A DNA stretch of 47,465 bases from Geminicoccaceae bacterium (GTDB lineage: Bacteria > Pseudomonadota > Alphaproteobacteria > Geminicoccales > Geminicoccaceae): the NCBI GenBank assembly GCA_023512415.1, contig JAILZQ010000004.1, positions 1 through 47,465 on the forward strand. The letters run 5' to 3'. The notes beneath the pieces are model-generated. The model was given only the letters and a program-made list of their open reading frames with translations. It was not told the origin of the DNA and ran no database searches. Positions within the stretch are counted from its first letter, which is position 1, and every line of letters begins with the position of its first letter. The position numbers and the translations under genes were made by a program. Shown piece after piece: positions 8,245-17,797 of the stretch.

Positions 8245-8764
8245 GAGGAGACGGGGACTAGGAAGTCCCTTGCAGCGGAACTGCTGCTCTTCGCCTACCC
8301 GCGACGGGGGCTCGAACCGTGCGTGGGTGGGAGCGACCGCTGCTCCTCTCCCTCGCATGTCGGACCCTGCCGCGCCGCGGCCCGTGGCGAAGGTCGAGTT
8401 CACCCCGGTGCCGCCGAGAAGCGCTCAGCGAGGCGCGTCACGGTCTCTCTGTCGTCCGCCGGCCCCGGACCGCAGGAGCGCAGCTCCGTTTCGGCGCGCG
8501 CGTCGAGAGGAGTCGATTTCGCGTTTTCATAGTGCTGCCGGGTGCGACGCCGAAGGGTCCGACGGTTCCGCGCCCGACCGCGCAATTCCAGGCCTTCCTT
8601 CAGCCTCGGGGCACGCGTGACACTTACGTCTCGAGCGCTTCCGCGCTGCCAATCTCCAAGTGAATCCTTCGGTACGAAGACTCCGTCCCCGATCAGGGAT
8701 GATCGCAGTGCAAAGCTCTCGCTCGGCCGCCCGTGGCCCCCCAGCTCCCCTCCGAACCTCTCTG
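8245..8764. other. Gene-less stretch between livG and the type I secretion genes
   Basis: 520 bp lying between the 3' ends of livG (plus) and the HlyD-like gene (minus). Several short open frames cross it on both strands, but all are arginine-rich and resemble no family. A short hairpin lies at 8254-8269. Nothing else was recognised. Confidence 0.6.
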
Positions 8765-10138
8765 TCAACGCTCGGTCAGAGCGCGATCCTTCGCCTTGAT
8801 GAGCGGCTTCATCAGGTAGTGCAGTACTGTTTTTCGACCCGTCAGAACATCGATCTCAGCGGTCATGCCGGGAATGATCGTCAACGGGTGATCGTCCGTC
8901 CCCAAATGATTTTGATAAGTCCGTATTCTCACGCGGTAGAAGCTCTCCCCACGCTCGTTCGTTATCGTATCCGCACTGATATCTTCTACCTGCCCTTTCA
9001 GGCCGCCGTAAATCGAATAGTCGTACGCGGTTATCTTCACCGTCGCGCTGAGGCCAGGTCGAATGAACGCGATGTCCGATGGTCTCACATGCGCTTCCAG
9101 AAGGAGAGTATCCTCGAGAGGCACGATTTCGAGAATATCCTGTCCAGGTTGTACGACACCGCCAATCGTATTGATTTTGATCTGTTTGATCGTTCCCCGA
9201 AGCGGAGCCCTCACCTCCGTGCGCCGTACTCGATCCGCTCCGGCTTGCACGATCTCGCGTATCCCGGCGAGTTCCGCTGCCTTCTGCGTGAGCTCCTCTT
9301 GCGCTTGCGCCCGAAAACTCGAGTATGCCCTTTCGACCTTCTGATTGGCCTCGCGGATCGCCGCCCGTACACGCACGATGGCCGCTCGCGTGCCGTCGAC
9401 CGCCCCCCGAAGATCGTTGACCTCTCGCTGCAGCTTGATGAAGATGGATTGTGACATGTCGCCACGGCGCGCCGCGGGTTCCGCCAGGCGCAGTTCCTCC
9501 CTGGCCAGTTCCAGGGAACGTTCGTACTGCGCGAGCTTCGTTTCGAGTTCCCTCAGCTCTTGTTCGCGTTGCTGGGCCTGGCTTCTCAGGATTTGAACCT
9601 CTTTGTCGAGGTTCTCCTGGCGGCTGGCGAACAGCATCAGCTCCTTCTCGGCCACTTCACGCGCCTCGGCCAGGACCTCCGGCGGAAAGACGAGCTTCAC
9701 GTCCTCGATTTCGGCATTCAATCGCGCGATCGCCGCAAGGAGTGCCAAGTAGCGGGCCCGCTTCTCGCGGTAATCACTCTCGGCACGCACGTTGTCGATA
9801 CGGAGCAGAACCTGTCCTTCCTCGACGACCTGCCCCTCACGAACGAAGAGCTCTGCAAGAATACCGCCTTCCAAATTTTGGATGACCTGAATTTGACGCG
9901 ACGGAATGACACGACCTTCGGCCCGCGTTACTTCATCGATCAGGGCCCAATTCGCCCATGCCAAGAACGCCCCGAAGAATGCGACCACGGTGAGGAGCAG
10001 GAGATGGCTGAAACCCCGGGGTCGCAACCGGTCGGCTGCCGCCGCGCCGGCGACGAATTCCGCGAGTTCGGCGTCGATCGCGCGCCTGCGCGGCCGTCCA
10101 GCGAGCAAGACGATCGTGCCCACGTCAAGTCTCCCCAC
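8765..10138 (-). CDS. Type I secretion membrane fusion protein (HlyD family)
   Basis: Periplasmic adaptor linking the ABC exporter to the outer-membrane channel. The 457-aa protein has a short cytoplasmic N-terminus, one transmembrane helix near residues 44-66 and the conserved block GRVIPSRQIQVIQNLEGGIL. A lipoyl-like half motif follows in VREGQVVEEGQVLLRID. Residues from about 120 to 300 form a long charged coiled coil rich in E, R, Q and L. The C-terminal beta-barrel part contains VRAPLRGTIKQIKINTIGGVV and IVPLEDTLLLEAHVRPSDIAFI. It overlaps the 3' end of the exporter gene by 14 bp, so the two are one operon. Confidence 0.95.
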   Translation of the reverse strand: MGRLDVGTIVLLAGRPRRRAIDAELAEFVAGAAAADRLRPRGFSHLLLLTVVAFFGAFLAWANWALIDEVTRAEGRVIPSRQIQVIQNLEGGILAELFVREGQVVEEGQVLLRIDNVRAESDYREKRARYLALLAAIARLNAEIEDVKLVFPPEVLAEAREVAEKELMLFASRQENLDKEVQILRSQAQQREQELRELETKLAQYERSLELAREELRLAEPAARRGDMSQSIFIKLQREVNDLRGAVDGTRAAIVRVRAAIREANQKVERAYSSFRAQAQEELTQKAAELAGIREIVQAGADRVRRTEVRAPLRGTIKQIKINTIGGVVQPGQDILEIVPLEDTLLLEAHVRPSDIAFIRPGLSATVKITAYDYSIYGGLKGQVEDISADTITNERGESFYRVRIRTYQNHLGTDDHPLTIIPGMTAEIDVLTGRKTVLHYLMKPLIKAKDRALTER

Positions 10139-12392
10139 GGATCTGCCCGGCCGCTAGGGCCTTGAGGACCTTGTCCTTCGGACCGTCCGCCACCACCCGG
10201 CCACCCTCCATGACGATGAGTCGCTCGACGAGGACGAGCAGGGAGGCCCGGTGCGTCACCAACACCAGGGTCCTTCCCGTCAGCTCCCGAGCGATCCGCT
10301 GGATGAAACGAGCCTCCGCACCGTTGTCCATGGCACTCGTCGGCTCGTCCAAGACGAGAACGGGAGGGTCGAGAAGCAAGGCTCTGGCTATCGCCACGGC
10401 TTGCCGTTGCCCGCCGGACAACATTTCACCGCGCTCTCCGACGTTCAGATCGTAACCCGCCGGGTGGCGACCGACGAAATCTTCGACGCCCGCGGTGAAC
10501 GCAGCGCGCAACACGGCCGCATCGTCGACGAACGGCGCGCCGAGCGTAATGTTCTCGCGGATGGAGCCCTGAAAAAGAACGACATCCTGGGGGACGCATC
10601 CGATATTGCGGCGAAGATCGGCGGGATCGATCTGCCGGATGTCGACCCCGTCGAGCAGGACCGCACCCGTATCGGGCTCGTAGAGACCGAGAACGAGCTT
10701 TTCGACCGTCGACTTGCCCGACCCGATCCGACCGATGAGGCCGACCCGCTCGCCCGGAGCGATGCGAAACGACACGTCGCTCAACGCCGGCAGCTTCTGC
10801 CCAGGATAGCAGAACGACACGCCCTTGAACTCGATCGCCCCCTTGACCGCCGAACGATGAACGAAGACGCGACCCGGCGGGCGTTCCGTGGGCAGCTGCA
10901 TGATGCCGTTCAGCGTGTCCAGAGATGTGCGCGCCTGATGGTAGCGCGTGAGTACGGCCGCAACTTGACCGAGCGGTGCCATCGCGCGGCCCGCGAGGAT
11001 GCTACACGCGATCAGTCCGCCCATCGTCAGACGACCTGCCCCGATTTCGTACACACCTACGACGATCACGCCGACGTAAACGCCATTACCCACCAAGTTG
11101 GCGAAATTGACCGTGATCGCCGAAAGGAGGCGGCTCTGGTTGGCGGACTCCGCCGTCGCCCCGACCAAATTTTCCCACGCCCGCTGCATTCTGCCCTCGG
11201 CGCCGATACTCTTGATGGTCTCGAGGCCGTTGATCGCCTCGACGAGAACGCCGTGCTTTTGCGATGTCTCACGGAAGGTCCGTCGAACGACGCGGTTCAA
11301 GGGAACTTGCAACAGCAGGCCCACCCCGATCACGAGTGGGATCCCAGCGAGCGGCACGAGGGCGACGACACCGCCGATGAGCCATATGATCGTGACGAAC
11401 AGAACCACGAAGGGAAGATCGACCAGACTGGTCAAGGTGGCGGACGTGAAAAAGTCCCTCAGCGTCTCGAATTCTCGAAGATTGCTCGCAAATGCGCCCG
11501 CGGAGCGAGGACGCGCTGCCATTCGGATCCCCAGAACGTGCTCGAAGATCCTACTTGCCAACTTGATGTCGGCGATCTTGCCGGCCGCGTCGACGAAATA
11601 ACCACGCAAAATTTTGAGGAGAAAATCGAAACCCAGAACCACGATCATGCCGATCGTGAGCACCCACAGCGTCTCCAACGCATTATTGGGCACGACCCGA
11701 TCGTACACGTTCATCGCGAACAGGGAGGTGGCGATCGCGAAACAGTTGATCAGGACGGATGCAAGCACCACCTCACTGTAAATCGGCCATTGCCGAATGA
11801 TCGTCGACCAGAACCAGTGCTCCGTTTTATCGTGGAGCGATTCCCGATCGCCCGAGACGAATCCTGATGTTGGTTTGGTAAAGAATGCGTAGCCGGAATA
11901 ATGCGAACGAAGTTCGTCCACACTCAGGGTGATCTTTCCGCCTCCGGCTTCGGGAAGCAGCAGCTCGTAACGATCAGGCGCTTCCCGTCGCAGCAAGACC
12001 GCGGCACGGCGATTGCGAAACAGCAGAACGCAAGGAAGGACGAGATCGTCGATCGCTTCCAAGGGTCGGCGAAGCAACCGGGTGCTGAGCCCTGCCCGCT
12101 CGGCCGCCCTCGGGAACAAATCGGGCGTGAGCAGGCCGTCCACGAGTGGCAGCCCGGCCGTCAAGGCTTTCGCCGACGCGGGACGCTCCAACAGGTGCGT
12201 CAGAGCGACCAGGCAACCGAGGAGCGGGTCGTCCACAGCGGCGTCGGGATGCCGAATGCGCCACTCGGCAGTGCCGGGTCCCGCCGCACGCGGAACCTCC
12301 GGCGGCGCGGAACGCCCCCCCGGCGGCACCGTCTCGTTTTCGGCCGGCGCAGATTGGCCGGACGGGGACGAGCTTTGCGCGAACTCCGTCAT
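10125..12392 (-). CDS. Type I secretion ABC exporter, permease/ATPase
   Basis: Inner-membrane exporter of about 755 aa (LapB/LssB type). Domain order: a disordered Ser/Pro/Glu-rich head, then a C39-like domain at roughly 50-180. That domain begins DPLLGCLVALTHLLERPAS and appears to lack the catalytic Cys/His set, so it probably binds substrate without cutting it. A six-helix transmembrane domain follows, then the nucleotide-binding domain. The latter has Walker A GRIGSGKST, signature LSGGQRQAVAIARALLL, Walker B VLVLDEPTSAMD and switch VTHRASLL. ATG 12392 is preferred; GTG 12395 or GTG 12416 are alternatives. The TolC partner is divergent at 12699. No RTX substrate lies in the window. Confidence 0.94.
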   Translation of the reverse strand: MTEFAQSSSPSGQSAPAENETVPPGGRSAPPEVPRAAGPGTAEWRIRHPDAAVDDPLLGCLVALTHLLERPASAKALTAGLPLVDGLLTPDLFPRAAERAGLSTRLLRRPLEAIDDLVLPCVLLFRNRRAAVLLRREAPDRYELLLPEAGGGKITLSVDELRSHYSGYAFFTKPTSGFVSGDRESLHDKTEHWFWSTIIRQWPIYSEVVLASVLINCFAIATSLFAMNVYDRVVPNNALETLWVLTIGMIVVLGFDFLLKILRGYFVDAAGKIADIKLASRIFEHVLGIRMAARPRSAGAFASNLREFETLRDFFTSATLTSLVDLPFVVLFVTIIWLIGGVVALVPLAGIPLVIGVGLLLQVPLNRVVRRTFRETSQKHGVLVEAINGLETIKSIGAEGRMQRAWENLVGATAESANQSRLLSAITVNFANLVGNGVYVGVIVVGVYEIGAGRLTMGGLIACSILAGRAMAPLGQVAAVLTRYHQARTSLDTLNGIMQLPTERPPGRVFVHRSAVKGAIEFKGVSFCYPGQKLPALSDVSFRIAPGERVGLIGRIGSGKSTVEKLVLGLYEPDTGAVLLDGVDIRQIDPADLRRNIGCVPQDVVLFQGSIRENITLGAPFVDDAAVLRAAFTAGVEDFVGRHPAGYDLNVGERGEMLSGGQRQAVAIARALLLDPPVLVLDEPTSAMDNGAEARFIQRIARELTGRTLVLVTHRASLLVLVERLIVMEGGRVVADGPKDKVLKALAAGQIRGET

Positions 12393-12698
12393 CACACATG
12401 ATCCACCGGCGGGCACTCCCTTTCGGTCGGGGAGACGGGCGGCACCTTATGTGCTTTCCCGGGCACAAACCACGCTCTCGAACCAGCCGCACTGCCGAAG
12501 CGGTCCCGGAATCCGACCGGTCCAGCGGCAAGCGGCCGACGGCGCAAGCACTTGCGTGGCCACGCCAGGCGCCGCGGGGACGATCCGGTCATCGGCCACT
12601 CCGTTGACGCATCCTCGGGCCCGCACTATCAGCCCGAGGGGTTAACGTAGTCTCTACAAAGGCTTCTGCGCGACCTCAAGCATCTGGGCCGACGAACG
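12393..12698. other. Divergent intergenic region of the secretion locus
   Basis: About 300 bp between the oppositely transcribed exporter and TolC genes, so it must hold both promoters. It contains a symmetrical dyad at 12543-12556 (listed separately). No confident -35/-10 pair was found. Short open frames here look like shadows. Confidence 0.55.
12543..12556. promoter_or_regulatory. Candidate operator dyad between exporter and tolC genes
   Basis: CGCAAG, centre CA, CTTGCG: a perfect 6-bp inverted repeat with a 2-bp centre in the shared promoter region of the divergent secretion genes. A single symmetrical regulator site here could control both directions. No regulator gene is adjacent. Function is inferred from position only. 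Confidence 0.3.
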
Positions 12699-14225
12699 AT
12701 GAGGCTGCCGCCACACACTACGCGTCCGGGTCGCTTCAAGCTCCCCGTGCTGTTGGCCTCGGCCGCGGTCGCATTGGCTGCGGACCCGTCGTCCGCGGGA
12801 TCGATCACCGACACGGTGCGCGCTGCCCTGTCCTCGAACCCCGACATCGCCATCGTGAAGGCCGATCGTCGGGCCGTGGATCAAGAGCTGCGTCAGGCGC
12901 GGGCAGGCTACCTGCCTTCGCTCGATCTGCGCGGCGGGGTCGGCATCGAGGCCGCGACCACGCCGGCCACCCGCCGGCGCGGTCCGGGTAGCACCAATGC
13001 CACGCAGCAAACCAGGACCGAAGCACAGCTCAAGCTCTCGCAGATGTTGTTCGATGGCTTCGCCACTCAGGCCGAGGTCGAGCGGCAAACGGCAAGGGTC
13101 GACAGTGCCGCATATAGGGTCCAGGAGGCTGCCGAATTCGTTGCCGTCGACGCCATCGAGGCTCATCTCGACATTCTCCGCAATCAGCAGATCGTAGCCC
13201 TGAACCGCGAAAACGTCGCGGCGCACGAGCGCATTCTGCGGCAGGTTCGGAGCCTCGAGAGAGCCGGCCGGGCGGACGTCGCCGACGTCCAACAGACGGA
13301 GGCTCGTCTCGCCAACGCACAGGCCGCGCTCGCCCAGGCGAATGGGGCGCTCGCCGACGCTATCGCGCTGTACCAACGGGTGGTGGGGCGCGATCCGGAA
13401 GCCCTCTCCCTCGATCCGCCACCGACATCGGCGTTGCCCAAGGATCGCGAAACCGCAGCGGCTCTCGCCTCGATGCAGAGCCCGACGGTTTTGATCGCCG
13501 CTGCGGACGTCGACGTCGCCGCCGCGGAGCTGCGCGGTTCTCGGGCGGGCTATTATCCTCGAATCGACGCGGAACTCACCGCGCAAAGTTTCCGCAATGT
13601 CGATGGGGCAGAGGGGCACGACAGTTCGGCGTCCGCGATGTTGGTGCTTCGATACAATCTGTTTCGCGGAGGTGCGGATGTCGCGCGGGAGCGGGAGGCG
13701 TTCCACCGCCTGAACGAAGCACGAGCGAGCTTGGTGAAGCAGCGGCTGAAGGCCGAAGAGCAGGCGCGACAATCCGTCAATGCTTACGAAACAGCGAGGG
13801 CCAGGGTAGCGGCTCAGCGAGCACGCGTCGAAGCGCAACGTCGCACCCGCGACGCCTATGTCTCGCAGTTCGAGCTCGGCCAGAGGGATCTGCTCGACGT
13901 GCTCGACGCGGAGAACGAGCTATTTTTGGCCCGCGTTCAGCTCGTCACCGCCGAGTTCACCGAGCGCTTTGCAATCTACAAGATCCTGGGCGTGACCGGA
14001 ACATTACTCGACACGTTGGAGATCGCGCGTCCGAGAGAGCACATCAACGTCTATCGCTCGCCCCAGCGACAGCAGACGCCTTTGGTGATCAAAGAGAAGT
14101 CACAGCAGCTGGTTGAACCGCGGGCAGAGCCTCGAGCCATCCGGGACACCAACGCCGGGGAGCCTCCGGCAAGTGCGATCGACGGAGCTGACGTGATCAA
14201 TCGGCCGCCGAGCGCGCGACGGTGA
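12699..14225 (+). CDS. TolC-family outer membrane efflux/secretion protein
   Basis: Outer-membrane channel and periplasmic tunnel of a type I system, 508 aa. A signal peptide covers about residues 1-33 (hydrophobic LPVLLASAAVALAA). The two-fold repeat of TolC is visible. The first half has YLPSLDLRGGVG, QTRTEAQLKLSQMLFDGF and long Ala/Gln/Arg helices. The second half has RAGYYPRIDAELTAQS, AMLVLRYNLFRGG and the periplasmic hairpin YVSQFELGQRDLLDVLDAENEL. A hydrophilic tail of about 60 residues follows the last helix. It is divergent from the exporter and adaptor genes, completing the three-part system. Confidence 0.95.
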   Translation: MRLPPHTTRPGRFKLPVLLASAAVALAADPSSAGSITDTVRAALSSNPDIAIVKADRRAVDQELRQARAGYLPSLDLRGGVGIEAATTPATRRRGPGSTNATQQTRTEAQLKLSQMLFDGFATQAEVERQTARVDSAAYRVQEAAEFVAVDAIEAHLDILRNQQIVALNRENVAAHERILRQVRSLERAGRADVADVQQTEARLANAQAALAQANGALADAIALYQRVVGRDPEALSLDPPPTSALPKDRETAAALASMQSPTVLIAAADVDVAAAELRGSRAGYYPRIDAELTAQSFRNVDGAEGHDSSASAMLVLRYNLFRGGADVAREREAFHRLNEARASLVKQRLKAEEQARQSVNAYETARARVAAQRARVEAQRRTRDAYVSQFELGQRDLLDVLDAENELFLARVQLVTAEFTERFAIYKILGVTGTLLDTLEIARPREHINVYRSPQRQQTPLVIKEKSQQLVEPRAEPRAIRDTNAGEPPASAIDGADVINRPPSARR

Positions 14226-14475
14226 TCCGGGACAAGATACGCGATCACAACGTCTTCGCCGAACGGTGCGAGCGCGCACGGCTGCGGGCGCTGACGCCGC
14301 GCGCCCATGGCCTGCTCGGTCGGAGCGTGAAGAGCCGTGGCGCGTACGGAGCTCCGCTTTCCTGACCAATTCATAACCGGGTATGCGATTCTTGCCGGAA
14401 ATCCGGCCGTTTCGTCGATTTTCAACGATGTCATGAAACACGACTCGCGAGGCTCTGAAGTGCCGGAGCGAGCTC

Positions 14476-14880
14476 ATGACGAAGTCGGCTTTTACCGATC
14501 TTTCGATCCAACGTGAGCAGGACAGAGAGCAGGCCCTCGGTTCCCTCGAGCGTCTGGCAGAAGACAGCCTGCCTTGCTTCGGGGCTACCGTGGGCCCGGT
14601 GACCGGCTGGACCGGGGACACCCCGGAGCAGGTGCCCGTCCTCCGACTCCAGGATCTGATCGCCGACGAGAGAGGGGATATCGTGATCACTGTCGGCGAG
14701 GGCTTGCGCACCATCGTGCTCGAAGCGGACGCACAGATCGTGAGTCGAGGAATCCTGCCAGGAGCGGACATCGGAAATGAACGCGGTGTCGGTACTTGTT
14801 CCTATCTTTCCTTGGACTCCGGAGCGACATTGTACTTCTCCCTGGACGTCGAGGTGCTCGTGAGCGAGGCAAAAGGCTGA
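14476..14880 (+). CDS. Small acidic protein of unknown function beside the secretion locus
   Basis: 134 aa, resembling no family I know. Start ATG 14476 has GGAG seven bases upstream, which supports real translation. The first 40 residues are polar and helical in character (QREQDREQALGSLERLAED). The rest is rich in alternating hydrophobic and acidic residues suggesting beta-structure, for example VLRLQDLIADERGDIVITVGE and SGATLYFSLDVEVLV. Two cysteines are present and there is no signal peptide. The opposite-strand frame is low in structure and looks like a shadow. It lies 250 bp behind tolC. It might be a secreted cargo or accessory factor of the type I system, but this rests on position and composition only. 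Confidence 0.6.
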   Translation: MTKSAFTDLSIQREQDREQALGSLERLAEDSLPCFGATVGPVTGWTGDTPEQVPVLRLQDLIADERGDIVITVGEGLRTIVLEADAQIVSRGILPGADIGNERGVGTCSYLSLDSGATLYFSLDVEVLVSEAKG

Positions 14881-15116
14881 GCAACGCCGTGCGATCTTTT
14901 CTCCCCGACCGGACGCGCGGCGGGCCGTGAACGGCGGGGCGCCGTGTTCCTTCGGTCGCGCCGGCCGCGATATGCTCTGTGGATCCGGCGCCCGGGCTTG
15001 CTGCGCTTGGAGCCACGCGGTAACCGAATATTGGCGATTCGAGCGCAAATTCGGGGCGGGCGACGGTCGTTACCGGGGTGCCGAATCCGACTTGGAGCTG
15101 CGATGGGCGGTGGGCG

Positions 15117-16667
15117 ATGAGCGTGAGGGGGAGTGGCGGCAAGCTCGTTCGTCACCCGTTGGTGTTGGTCGTGTTGGATGGCTGGGGATGGCGGGAAGAG
15201 CGTGAGGACAACGCCGTCGCTCTCGCGGACAAGCCCTGCTTCGACGAGCTTTGGACAAGCTCGCCGCGGTGTCTGCTTCGAACCGACGGGCCGGAGGTCG
15301 GGTTGCCGGAAGGGCAGTTCGGCAACTCCGAGGTCGGACACCTCAACCTGGGTGCCGGCCGGATCGTCGTGCAAGATCTCCCGCGGATCGACCGCGCGAT
15401 CGCCGACGGAACGCTGGCGCGACACCCTCTGATCGAAAAAGCGGCCGGTCTGGCGAGGAGCGCGGGCTCACGGGTGCACGTCTTGGGCCTGGTTTCAACC
15501 GGAGGCGTGCATTCTCATCAGGCCCACATCGCCGCACTCGCCGAGGCGTTCGCGAGCCGCGGGTGCGAAGTCGTCGTGCATGCGTTCCTCGACGGACGCG
15601 ACAGCCCCCCACGGTCCGCCGAGCGCTTTCTCGCGATGTTGGAGGACCGGCTCGGCGCGATCGGCAACGCCTCCGTGGGATCCCTGTCCGGTCGCTATTG
15701 GGCAATGGACCGCGATCGGCGGTGGGACAGGACCGCGCGCGCCACCGCTACCCTCGTGAACGCATCCGGCTCCCGATACCCGAATTGGCGGGAGGCTCTC
15801 GCCGAAGCTTATGTGCAAGGGCGGACCGACGAGTTCGTCGAGCCCTGCGTCCTTGGTTCGTATTCTGGAATGAGAGACGGGGACATTCTGGTCTGTGCGA
15901 ATTATCGAGCCGATCGCGTGCGGCAACTTCTTTTCACTCTCCTGCAGGGCGGACCGGAAGGCTTTCCATCGCCACGACGCATCACGTTCGCGATGGCGAT
16001 CGGGATGACGAGATATTCTGACGAGCTTGCACGGCATATGGGGGAGTTGTTCCCACCTCAATCCATGAAAAACATTTTGGGAGAGGTGCTTTCGAACTCT
16101 GGACTCCGACAGCTTCGGCTGGCCGAGACCGAAAAGTATCCACATGTCACTTATTTTTTCAACGGCGGCCGGGAAGAGCCATTCGATGGTGAAGTTCGGA
16201 TCTTGGTTCCGTCCCCCAAGGTTGCAACCTACGATTTGCAGCCCGAGATGTCGGCGGGTCCACTCACCGAGCGCTTCGAGAAAGCGATCGCGGTTGAGGA
16301 TCTCGACTTCGTTCTCGTCAACTTCGCGAATCCCGACATGGTCGGCCACACGGGGAATCTCGAAGCGGCGATCCGCTGCGTCGAGTTCGTGGACCAATGT
16401 CTGCGGAGGATGGTCGCTGCGGTTCGAGCGGCGGACGGTCAGCTCTTGATCACGGCGGACCACGGAAACTGTGAGCTGATGCGCGATCCCGAGACCGGGC
16501 AACCTCACACCGCTCATACGACCAACCCGGTTCCCTGCATGCTCGTGGGCGGCCCCACCCGCGCCGAGCTCCGGGATGGTCGTTTGGCAGACGTCGCCCC
16601 GACGATCTTGGAACTGCTGGGGCTTGCTGTTCCCCCCGAAATGACCGGCTCTTCCCTCCTACGATGA
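15117..16667 (+). CDS. gpmI: 2,3-bisphosphoglycerate-independent phosphoglycerate mutase
   Basis: Interconverts 3- and 2-phosphoglycerate in glycolysis and gluconeogenesis through a phosphoserine intermediate, using two Mn ions. The 516-aa length is normal. VLDGWG holds metal ligand D21, and the nucleophile is S71 in GNSEVGH. Also visible are VSTGGVHSH, FLDGRDSPPRSAE, GRYWAMDRDRRWDR, NYRADRVRQ, NFANPDMVGHTGN and TADHGNCE, i.e. the full set of active-site blocks. ATG 15117 is chosen over GTG 15078 because family proteins begin just before the VLVVLDGWG strand. It is the first gene of a five-gene operon and overlaps envC by 4 bp (ATGA). Confidence 0.97.
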   Translation: MSVRGSGGKLVRHPLVLVVLDGWGWREEREDNAVALADKPCFDELWTSSPRCLLRTDGPEVGLPEGQFGNSEVGHLNLGAGRIVVQDLPRIDRAIADGTLARHPLIEKAAGLARSAGSRVHVLGLVSTGGVHSHQAHIAALAEAFASRGCEVVVHAFLDGRDSPPRSAERFLAMLEDRLGAIGNASVGSLSGRYWAMDRDRRWDRTARATATLVNASGSRYPNWREALAEAYVQGRTDEFVEPCVLGSYSGMRDGDILVCANYRADRVRQLLFTLLQGGPEGFPSPRRITFAMAIGMTRYSDELARHMGELFPPQSMKNILGEVLSNSGLRQLRLAETEKYPHVTYFFNGGREEPFDGEVRILVPSPKVATYDLQPEMSAGPLTERFEKAIAVEDLDFVLVNFANPDMVGHTGNLEAAIRCVEFVDQCLRRMVAAVRAADGQLLITADHGNCELMRDPETGQPHTAHTTNPVPCMLVGGPTRAELRDGRLADVAPTILELLGLAVPPEMTGSSLLR

Positions 16668-17797
16668 CGAGCTGGCGACGCTTCTTCTTGCTCTTGGGCA
16701 CCGCTGGTGTCGTGCTTTCGGCGTGGCCTGGCGGGTCGGAGGCGTTTCCCGAAGCATCGGAAGCCGACGCATCTGCCGTCGAGCGGACCAGCGCGCGCGT
16801 GCGAGCTGCCATCGCAGCTGCAGAGAAGCTCGCCGAAACACACAATGCCGCCCGTGCCGAGTTGGAGCAATTACGAAGCGCTTTTCAAGGCTCGAGGGAA
16901 CGTTTGGCGCTCCTGGCTTCGGAGTTCGCGGAGAAAGGAGCGATGCGAGACTGGGCACGGCGATGCATCGTGGCCCAGCGAGAGGTCGCAGTTGCCGTCG
17001 CCCTCGAACAAATGAGGCGCGATCGTCTGAACGCTTCCACGCGGTCCACGTTCTCCATGTCGGCTCGAGGCGCAATCTCGTTGCTGCGTATCCAGCGCAA
17101 ATGCTCTTCGATAGGGTCCCGTGAGCGGACGTCACCTTCGCCCGCAGAGATCGCCGCCCTCACGAGGAGCGTCGACGAGCTCCGTTCGCAGCTCGAGCGA
17201 AGCGAGGCTCGGGTCGAGAGAACGCGAAGCGAACTGGAGGAGGCAGTTTTTCGAGTCGAGGAGGCGGAGCGCCGGCGTGTAGCCGCCCTCAACCGCCTCC
17301 AGCGCAAGAAGCGATCCGCGGCGCTTGCAGATGGAGCCGAAGCTGTCGGCCTCCCGCCAACGAGGGCTGGTCTGCGCTCGCCTTCTGGTGAAGCAACCGG
17401 CGCCGAGTCCCGCTTTCGTCTGCCGCTGCGCGAGGCGATCGCGCAGCGGTTCGGCGAGCGCCGCGGTGGGCAGCGCCCGCAAGGCCTGGTGTTGTCCACC
17501 GATCGGCCGCAGCCCGTGCTCGCGCCCGGTGCCGGGGTGGTGGCTTACGCTGGACCGTTCCGCGACATCGGGCTGCTCTTGATCATCGAACATCGGAATG
17601 CCTATCATTCCCTGGTGATCGGAGCTTCCAGGCTCGAAGTGCGGGCAGGGGACGTGGTGACCGAGGGGCAAGCCGTCGGCTGGTTGGACTGGAGCCCATC
17701 GGGACGCATGGATCTCTATCTCGAGCTGCGGCGCGTCGGGGAGCCCGTCGATCCCATGCCGGTTTTGTCGGCAAACGAGGGCGAGGTCGAAGGCTGA
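16664..17797 (+). CDS. envC: EnvC-like murein hydrolase activator with degenerate LytM domain
   Basis: Periplasmic regulator that activates cell-wall amidases at division. 377 aa: signal peptide about 1-27, two coiled-coil stretches (about 40-120 and 160-215), and a C-terminal LytM/M23 domain from about 245. The zinc ligands of active M23 peptidases are missing. The position of the first His/Asp motif reads PQGLVL and the second HxH reads YHSLVIG, although LYLELRR is kept. A non-enzymatic activator role as in EnvC fits. Neighbouring genes gpmI and ctpA overlap it on both sides (ATGA and TGATG), a layout I know from other alphaproteobacteria. Confidence 0.87.
   Translation: MTSWRRFFLLLGTAGVVLSAWPGGSEAFPEASEADASAVERTSARVRAAIAAAEKLAETHNAARAELEQLRSAFQGSRERLALLASEFAEKGAMRDWARRCIVAQREVAVAVALEQMRRDRLNASTRSTFSMSARGAISLLRIQRKCSSIGSRERTSPSPAEIAALTRSVDELRSQLERSEARVERTRSELEEAVFRVEEAERRRVAALNRLQRKKRSAALADGAEAVGLPPTRAGLRSPSGEATGAESRFRLPLREAIAQRFGERRGGQRPQGLVLSTDRPQPVLAPGAGVVAYAGPFRDIGLLLIIEHRNAYHSLVIGASRLEVRAGDVVTEGQAVGWLDWSPSGRMDLYLELRRVGEPVDPMPVLSANEGEVEG

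Noticed and set aside
8254-8269. Hairpin GGGACT-AGGA-AGTCCC as livG terminator
   Set aside because: Only 6 bp and no T run; too weak to list as a terminator.
10251-11867. 538-codon plus-strand open frame
   Set aside because: Antisense to the type I exporter, Asp/Arg-rich, no start context; high-GC shadow.
12654-13838. 394-codon minus-strand open frame
   Set aside because: Antisense to the TolC-like gene, which has clear family motifs.
14431-15048. 205-codon minus-strand open frame opposite the small acidic protein
   Set aside because: Less protein-like and without a ribosome-binding site; the plus-strand gene is preferred.
16664-17797. Possible frameshift in the middle of envC
   Set aside because: The middle looks unusual (STRSTFSMSARG), but coiled-coil character resumes in the same frame and no other frame continues it.
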